DNA of 64,000 nt from Sipunculus nudus. Taxonomy: Eukaryota > Annelida > Sipuncula > Golfingiida > Sipunculidae. A program made the position numbers and the translations under genes. The notes beneath the pieces are model-generated. The model was not told where the DNA came from and did no database searches. It saw only the letters and a list, made by a program, of their open reading frames with translations. The DNA lies in the NCBI GenBank assembly GCA_026874595.1, contig CM049307.1:52139370-52203369 (forward strand), given 5' to 3'. This document shows positions 57,900 through 64,000 of this stretch, piece after piece (the first letter of the stretch is position 1; every line of letters begins with the position of its first letter).

Positions 57900-58795
57900 A
57901 CTGATGTCATCCATAAATACTGATAGAAAACGTACCCCTTAAATCTATGAAGGAAAATAACTAAATTTCTTGATACTTTCAAACTTGATGGAATCTTATC
58001 CATATTAATTGAAGACCAGTTATTCTATAATTAAGAAAAATCAAATGCTTTTATTTCTTTCTGGTTCAATCTAAAGTGGACTATTGTAATTCGGTCCACC
58101 AAAATATATCTACGAAGGTTACAGGCAGTTCTGTAGAGGGTATTAATGTCAGTGAACAGTATGTACTTGATGATCTCCGGACAATTAAGGTAGGGAAGGC
58201 ATGCGGCCCAGATGGAGTAAGTTCGCGCTTACTTAAAGAGGGGGCGCCCTATTTAACATCTCCCTTATGTCATCTTCTTAATATATCCCTTCAAAAAAGA
58301 GAATTCTCCCTTATGTGGAAGAAGGTTTTCGTTACTGGGTATAAAAAAGCAATAGACTGCTGTTAATCAATTATCGACCAATTTCTTTAATAACCTGCAT
58401 TGCTAAAATAGTTGAACGTGTGATGTTTAAATATGTTTCTAATTTTTTAAACATTAACATATTTACTCTGTATCAATCTGGATTTACGCATGTTGATCCT
58501 ACTGTCTGTCAGCTTCTAAATATTTACAATTTTTTAAGCACTGGATAAAAAGGACGTTTAAGTTGTATTCTTATACTTGAGTTGTACATTTGACAGAGTC
58601 TGGCATAAAAGGCTCTTATTAAAATTGAACAGAACATGTCTCATAATTAATGGTAATCTTTTAAAGTTGTTTATATCATATTTGAGTCATCAGACAACCG
58701 AGGGTACTACTTAAAGGGCAATCCTCTGACCGTATTCTTAATGCTGGTGATCCGCAAGGCACTGTCTTAGAAACATTATTTTATTTTTTATATTA
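57900..58795 (+). pseudogene. LINE reverse transcriptase, 5' part of domain, degenerate
   Basis: Reads KACGPDGVSSRLLKEGAP, LCHLLNISLQKREFSLMWKK, NYRPISL, CIAKIVERVMFKYV and GDPQGTVLETLFYFLYY across frameshifts and stops. These are the successive motifs of a non-LTR reverse transcriptase (K.CGPDG, NYRPISL, G.PQG). It is cut at 58,796 by a repeat array; the YADD catalytic motif is missing. Confidence 0.8.
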
Positions 58796-60689
58796 TAGGT
58801 CACCATGATCCAATTTCAGATTTCCATGGAGAATTGCTAAGTATTTCCCTGAATGTCATGTTAGAAGAGCCTAGGGCTAATGGATACAATGTGTGCCTTG
58901 TCTGTCTGGTTCCTCAAAACCATTTTTCAGCCAATAGGTCGCAAAATATAGGTCACCATGTCCTAATTTCAGGTTTCAAAGGACACTTAACTAGGACCTC
59001 CCTGAATTTTATGTTAACAGATTCTAGGCCTAATGGATACAATTTATGCCCTGCCTGACTGTTTGCATGCCCTTATATGACTTTTTTTCTGATAGCTTGC
59101 AAAATATAGGTTATGGTAACCTAATTTCAATTATCCACAGACACTTGCGAAGGACATCTCAGAATGTAACAATAGAAAATTCTAGGCCTAACAAATACAA
59201 TGTGTGCCCTGCCTGACTTACTGGTTGCTCAAAATCCTGTTTTGGGCCTGTTGGTCACAAAATGTAGGTCATTCAGGGTGTTCATACGACATCTTTTCCT
59301 ATAGGTCGCGGAATATAGGTCACCAAGAGCTAATTTTAGGTTTCCAAGAAGATTAAACTAGAAACTCCAAGGCTATTGAGTTAGAAGATTTTAGGTCTCG
59401 CATAAACAATTTGTTCCGATCTGACATTCAGGGTGTACGAAATCAGGTTTTCGGCCTGTAGGTCACAAAATATATGTCACCATGACCTGATATCAGTTTT
59501 CCAAGGAGATATGCCTAGGACCTCCGAGAATGTTGAATTAGATGATTCTAGGCTTAACAGATACGATTTGTCCCCATTTGACATTTGTCTTGCAGGTCAC
59601 AAAATGTAGGTCCCCATGACCTTATTTCAGGTTTCCAAATAGATTTGTCTAGAGGAAATTGTATAAGGAAATTCAAGGCCTAAGAGATACTTTTTGTCAC
59701 CGTCTGACATTCAGGGTGTTCATACGAAATCTTTTTCCTATAAGTCGCAGAATATAGGTCACCATAACCTGATTTCAGGTTTCCAAGGACATTTGCCTAG
59801 GACCTCCCTTAATGTCACGTTGGAGGATTCTAACGCTCTAATGAATACTATATGTGCCCCATCTGACTGTCTGGGTGCTCAAAATCATGTTTTCCGCCCA
59901 TACGTTACAAACTATCGGTCACCATGACTCAGTTTTCCGGGAGATTTGCCTAGAAACTGCCAGAATATTGAGTTAGATTATTCTAGGGCTCACATATAAA
60001 ATTTGTCCCTATCTGACATTCAGCGTGCTGGAAATCATGTTTTTAGCCTGAAGTTCACAAAATATAGGTCACCATTACTTAATATCGGGTTTCCAAGAAG
60101 ATTTGCCTACGACTTCCCTTAATGTCACGTTGGAGGATTCTAGGCCTTATTGATTCAATTTGTGCCCTGTATGACTGTCTTGATGCAAAAAATCATGTTT
60201 TCGGCCCGTAGGTCATAAAATATAGATCCCCATGACCTAATTTTTGGTTTTCAAGGAAATATGCCTAGAAACTCCCAGGAAATTGTGTAAGAAGATTCTA
60301 GGCCTCACAGATGCGATTTGTCCCCATCTGACATTCAGGGTGCTCATATGACATCTTTTCCCTATAGGTCGCAGGCTAGTTTCAGGTTTCCAAGGGCTTA
60401 GTATCTTCTAAAATGTCAGGTTAGAGGTTTCTAAGCCAAATGGATACAATTTGTGCCCTGTCTAACTGTCTGGGTGCTCAAAATCATGTTTTCGGCCCGT
60501 AGGCCACAAAATATCGGTCACCATGACCTACTTTCGGGTTTTCAAGGAGATTTGCCTAGGACCTCCCTGGATGTACAGTTAAACGTTTATAGGTCTAACG
60601 GTAACGATTTGTGCCTTGTTAACGGCCGGACGGACGCCGGACAAAGGGTGATCGCTATAGCTCAGATGACTTACAGTCAGCTGAGCTAA
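58796..60689 (+). mobile_element. ~155-bp tandem array element inserted in the LINE
   Basis: About twelve units share ATAGGTCACCATGACCTAAT, TTTCAGGTTTCCAAGGAGA, TTTGCCTAGGACCTCCCT, GATTCTAGGCCTAA and AAAATCATGTTTTCGGCC. It ends GGACGGACGCCGGACAAAGG, then CTCAGATGACTTACAGTCAG and CTGAGCTAA. The reverse orientation occurs at 33,436-34,440 and 21,860-22,510. Confidence 0.85.
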
Positions 60690-61375
60690 TAAAACCTGTA
60701 TGGTTTCGAGGCCGCACATATTGTAAGTGGTGGAATGAAAACAACCACGCACGGTTCAGTTCTTACACAACTTGAATGGGAACTATTGTCCTACAGCCAG
60801 AGGCTACAAAAACTTGAAATGTTTTATGGGAATGGGAACTATTGTCCTCCCGCCAGAGGCTACAAAAACTTGAAATGTTTTATAAAATCATCAAAGGTGC
60901 TCCATCCCACCTTGCATGAATGCTCCCTCTTATTGTTCTAGAAAGATATGACACGTAATTGTTCAGATATTGACAGTATTTACCGTCGGACCGAACATAT
61001 CACAGCTCATTCTTTCCCCACTGTGTCCGCTTCTGGAACGATTTAAACGATGATATTAAGATATCCTCAACATTTCTAGAAACAAATTTTAAAAACATAT
61101 TAAAATCAGCAATTCTTTATTTTATCTCGGTGAAAGGCATGTTAACTTTATACATGTCAAACTACTAATTGGACGCAACAGCCTTATGCATGATCTGTTT
61201 TCAAATGGGGTGATAACTGTGAAAGTACAAAGCATTTCTTTCCTGAATATCCTTTGTATATTCGACAGAGATAAAAACTCTTTGATGGTTATACACAGCA
61301 TGTTGTACTACAGTGTTGATGCAAGAAGCATTTACATAGCAGTAGTGCCGTTTACAGTCATTTTACAGTAAAATA
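60690..61375 (+). pseudogene. LINE ORF2 C-terminal part, continuing the interrupted copy
   Basis: Reads FEAAHIVSGGMKTTTHG, LTQLEWELLSYSQRLQKLEM and, after frameshifts, RFWNDLNDDIKISSTF and LLIGRNSLMHDLFSN, all familiar from the tail of LINE ORF2. A 58-bp direct duplication (AATGGGAACTATTGTCCT ... GAAATGTTTTAT, about 60,776-60,893) lies inside it. The ORF2 segment between the G.PQG motif and this tail is missing. Confidence 0.72.
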
Positions 61376-61802
61376 TCTTTAAACTAAAATAAAACATTAA
61401 AATGATAACATTGCAAAGACTGGCCCGTATCCGGATTATCCGTGATTATACCATATATGTTATATCATTTGCATACTGATCGACCTATTCACAATCCTAC
61501 CTCATTCACAATCTGGACTTACACGTTGACACTTGTACTTTCTACCTCATGGGATCTTACCAAATACTCAGACCGAATTTAAATCAAACAACTTATCGTA
61601 TCCCTCTTTTCCGGAGGTTCTTTTTTTCGTAAAATAGCTAGGTTGCATTTGTATTAAAAATAGTATCGGAGAAAAAAACAAACACTGCCCAGTACTGATG
61701 CATTTACTTTCGCTTTTGCTCAACACAGTTATCATATTCTTAAGGAATTATTCGATAAATATCAACCAAGACCATAAATTATTGCACAGTTTTTTAACAC
61801 AG
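61376..61802. other. Intron/intergenic, no feature
   Basis: AT-rich. No signal-peptide exon was found between here and 53 kb, which is one reason to join the EGF exons that follow to gene B. Confidence 0.4.
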
Positions 61803-61937
61803 ATTGTCCCAATGGAAGATTTGGCGTTAACTGCCGGTCCGAATGCCACTGCAGCGATGAAGGAAACACGTGCTCCCCAAGAACAGGAGTGTGTCAGCAT
61901 GGCTGTCATTCCGATTTTACAGGCACAACTTGTCAAG
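61803..61937 (+). CDS. Gene B/C exon: EGF-like domain
   Basis: 135 bp, phase 1-1, acceptor TTTTTTAACACAG, donor G|GTAAAT. It reads DCPNGRFGVNCRSECHC, then SDEGNTCSPRTGVCQHGC and HSDFTGTTCQG. All eight cysteines of the MEGF-type module are in place. It is about 9.7 kb downstream of the kringle exon on the same strand and in matching phase. Confidence 0.85.
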
Positions 61938-62279
61938 GTAAATTAATTTTTTAAATGAAGCCTGCGCCATTTTGTAATTTAGTGTATACATTTTTATTAT
62001 AGTAAAAAAACGTGATTTTATGGTTACCTGTTCTGAATCAAGACAGTTTCATTTTAGTGTAGTCAGCACCAGCATGGAATACATTAAAATACCATATCTT
62101 ACCCGCCCAGCGTTTGCGCAAGCTACCATCACTTAGTCTTCTAAACATGTGTCAGGCACCAACAAGCTCATCATCCTAACTAGTTCACTGAAAAAAAAAT
62201 TTAAAGGCATTTGGTTCAAAGCCAAGTAACCAACGGTTTCATGTTCATAATAAACTTATAACATGGATTTCATTCACAG

Positions 62280-62417
62280 AATGTGCGGATAGACGATTCG
62301 GGATTTATTGCGACAAACCATGCCGTTGTTTACTACAGCACGAAGTATGTAATATAACTACTGGTTACTGTGCCTCTGGATGTGCCGCTGGGTATACCGG
62401 TAAAGACTGCCAAAAAG
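62280..62417 (+). CDS. Gene B/C exon: EGF-like domain, sister of gene A exon 2
   Basis: 138 bp, phase 1-1, acceptor TTTCATTCACAG, donor G|GTAAAA. It reads ECADRRFGIYCDKPCRCLL, then HEVCNITTGYC and ASGCAAGYTGKDCQK. Eight cysteines are complete and an N-I-T sequon is present. About ten substitutions from the gene A exon (29,887-30,024), all in the second half. The introns on both sides are also related. The gene continues to the right of the window. Confidence 0.85.
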
Positions 62418-63215
62418 GTAAAAAAAGACATAGATAGATGCTTATTACATATAGAAATAATTGATTTACATAATTTCCTTCAAATATCCCCCGATATATT
62501 GCTTAAGTGACCACTACGTTATATTCTTAAGAAGACATTGTTTCTACAAGGCTACAAACTGTACCATGTTTCATATTCAGTTACTGTGAACTCGAAATGT
62601 CATAAGGTAGCAAAAAATCTATAAAAAAAAATTTTAATATAGCATATAGATGTGTTTAGCTTCCGATTTCGTTAGTAACCGCAATATATGTGACTTATGT
62701 AAGCACGCGACAAGCCATATCATTGAGATTGGGCCATTGAGAGTCTTTTTTGGAGTTTAACAATGCTATGTCTCAGCGATATACAAATTTAGTTAGAGAC
62801 TCTGCTTGGAAATCAGACACGATTCTGAGCATGATTTTAGACTTTTTAGACTGTTTGCATGTGGAAGTTTAACAATCGGCCGATTGATTTCTCAATAAAT
62901 ATTGCGCAAATATCCACTTCTTCATGTCAGGTATATAATCATGATATTTAAATAGTGAATGGATTGCTTCGAAATTTTCCAAGGAATGGCGCCTCCATAT
63001 AAGCTTCCACGCATTTTTACGGTATCTCTGAAAAAAAAAACACAAATTATAAAGATTGTGTCAAACATGTTAGCAGTATGTTCACGGATTGTCTGAAACT
63101 TTGTAAGAGATTAAAGTTTTAGATAAACTAGACTTGTAAAGACTATTATAAAGTATATTATTCATTTATGTCGTAACGGTTGGTTTATGTACTTGTTTTT
63201 AACTGTTTTATATTT
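62418..63215. other. Intron, partly paralogous to 30,025-30,430
   Basis: Shared, diverged text includes ACCATGTTTCATATTCAGTT and CGAAATGTCATAAGGT. No exon was found. Confidence 0.5.
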
Positions 63216-64000
63216 TTATTGACATTTCTGACATATATACAAACAAACATTATACAAGATGCTCAAGCCAACCTTACATAACTTACATAGACGCTCACAA
63301 AATGACAGTACAAGTTATAATTTGTGTACATATTACATAGCATCAGTACAGGCAATTTTCAAATTGCATCAAATCATCAGTAGTTTTGTTTTAATTACTT
63401 TTTATAAATTACAGGTCTATAAATATCAAACAGTAATACAAGTTTACGGAAATATCATTATCATCTGGTATCTTAGTATTCTCACAAAATGGGTGGGGCA
63501 TTTCCATTTTTTTTCAGGTTTACATATAATATCTCTCTTTCATGAGTTATAACATATTCTATTTTCTGTATCTATTACAACCAATTCTTAAACTTTTCAA
63601 ACAATCTTTCTTCACCTCTTCTATGATAAATAGTCATTTTATATGTGATATAATAAGTTGATTGACTTATACATTTATTATTCTAAACAGAATATACAGT
63701 GATTGATATCATAGTCCGGGAATCTTATATCACATGATTTCAGCCATGATTGTATTCATCATATATACATTTCTAGAGGCAACACATTAAGAAAAAAGGT
63801 GTGTAATTGTCTTGTCAAAGAGATTACAGTAAGAACAATGTGGATTATCAACAGGTTTCCACTTAAAAGGCCAATAGCTTCATGGTAAAAAATCATGTAT
63901 GATTTTTAAACTGAAACTCTCTGTTGCACATATCAAGAGAAACTTGATATTCTGTACGATAAAACTGTTTAAATAGTCATGCCTATGTTATCCTGTAATT
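63216..64000 (-). pseudogene. LINE 3' fragment, degenerate
   Basis: Minus strand, from the right edge: SLDMCNRESFSLKIIHDF, then KWKPVDNPHCSYCNLFDKTI and THLFS-stop-C. C-x2-C-x8-H-x4-C is the zinc knuckle that closes many LINE ORF2 proteins. The 3' UTR probably runs to about 63,216. It extends past the window. Confidence 0.5.

Noticed and set aside
58834-60689. ORFs reading ...IGHHDLISGFQGHLPRTSLNV...
   Set aside because: By-products of the ~155-bp array; the same text is non-coding in the opposite-strand arrays.

Overview
The window looks like nuclear DNA of a bivalve mollusc. It is AT-rich, with small exons (34-264 bp) in long introns, GT-AG splice sites, tRNA-derived SINEs, LINE and Helitron remnants, many (AT)n tracts, and arrays of degenerate tandem repeats with AGCTCAGCTGAC-type ends of the sort common in bivalves. 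The species cannot be fixed from the sequence alone. Nothing bacterial or organellar was seen. All gene models are hand-spliced from splice consensus, reading phase and domain pattern.

Layout. (1) 251-325 (+) is the last coding exon of a receptor-type protein tyrosine phosphatase entering from the left. (2) 11,378 down to 4,776 (-) is a secreted protein: signal peptide, acidic linker, then a von Willebrand factor type D (VWD) domain over three exons. Its intron carries a 743-bp tandem duplication, and a partial extra copy of a VWD exon lies downstream. (3) 11.4-24.7 kb is repeat-rich: a SINE, a probable hAT-like element, dispersed duplicated blocks, and a ~5 kb insertion with inverted ~150-bp repeat arrays around a decayed mobile-element ORF. 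(4) 29,206-35,016 (+), gene A, is an eight-exon model of a small type I receptor: signal peptide, one EGF-like domain, one membrane segment, and a short cytoplasmic tail ending in tyrosine motifs. (5) 35.0-43.3 kb is repeats: a tandem LINE-bearing unit and a Helitron whose empty target site is preserved in the neighbouring unit. (6) 49,450-62,417 and beyond (+), gene B/C, has a signal peptide nearly identical to gene A's, an eight-cysteine EGF-like domain, a kringle domain, and two more EGF-like domains. It may be one gene; every internal exon is phase 1-1. It continues past the right edge.

Relations. The 24.7-29.45 kb and 43.3-49.69 kb blocks are an old direct duplication that includes the signal-peptide exons of A and B. 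Gene A's single EGF exon is closest to the last EGF exon of B/C (62,280-62,417). The simplest reading is a locus that makes new cell-surface or secreted proteins by duplication, exon loss and insertion of phase-1 modules. About half of the window is recognisably mobile or tandem-repeat DNA, which supplies the material for such rearrangement.
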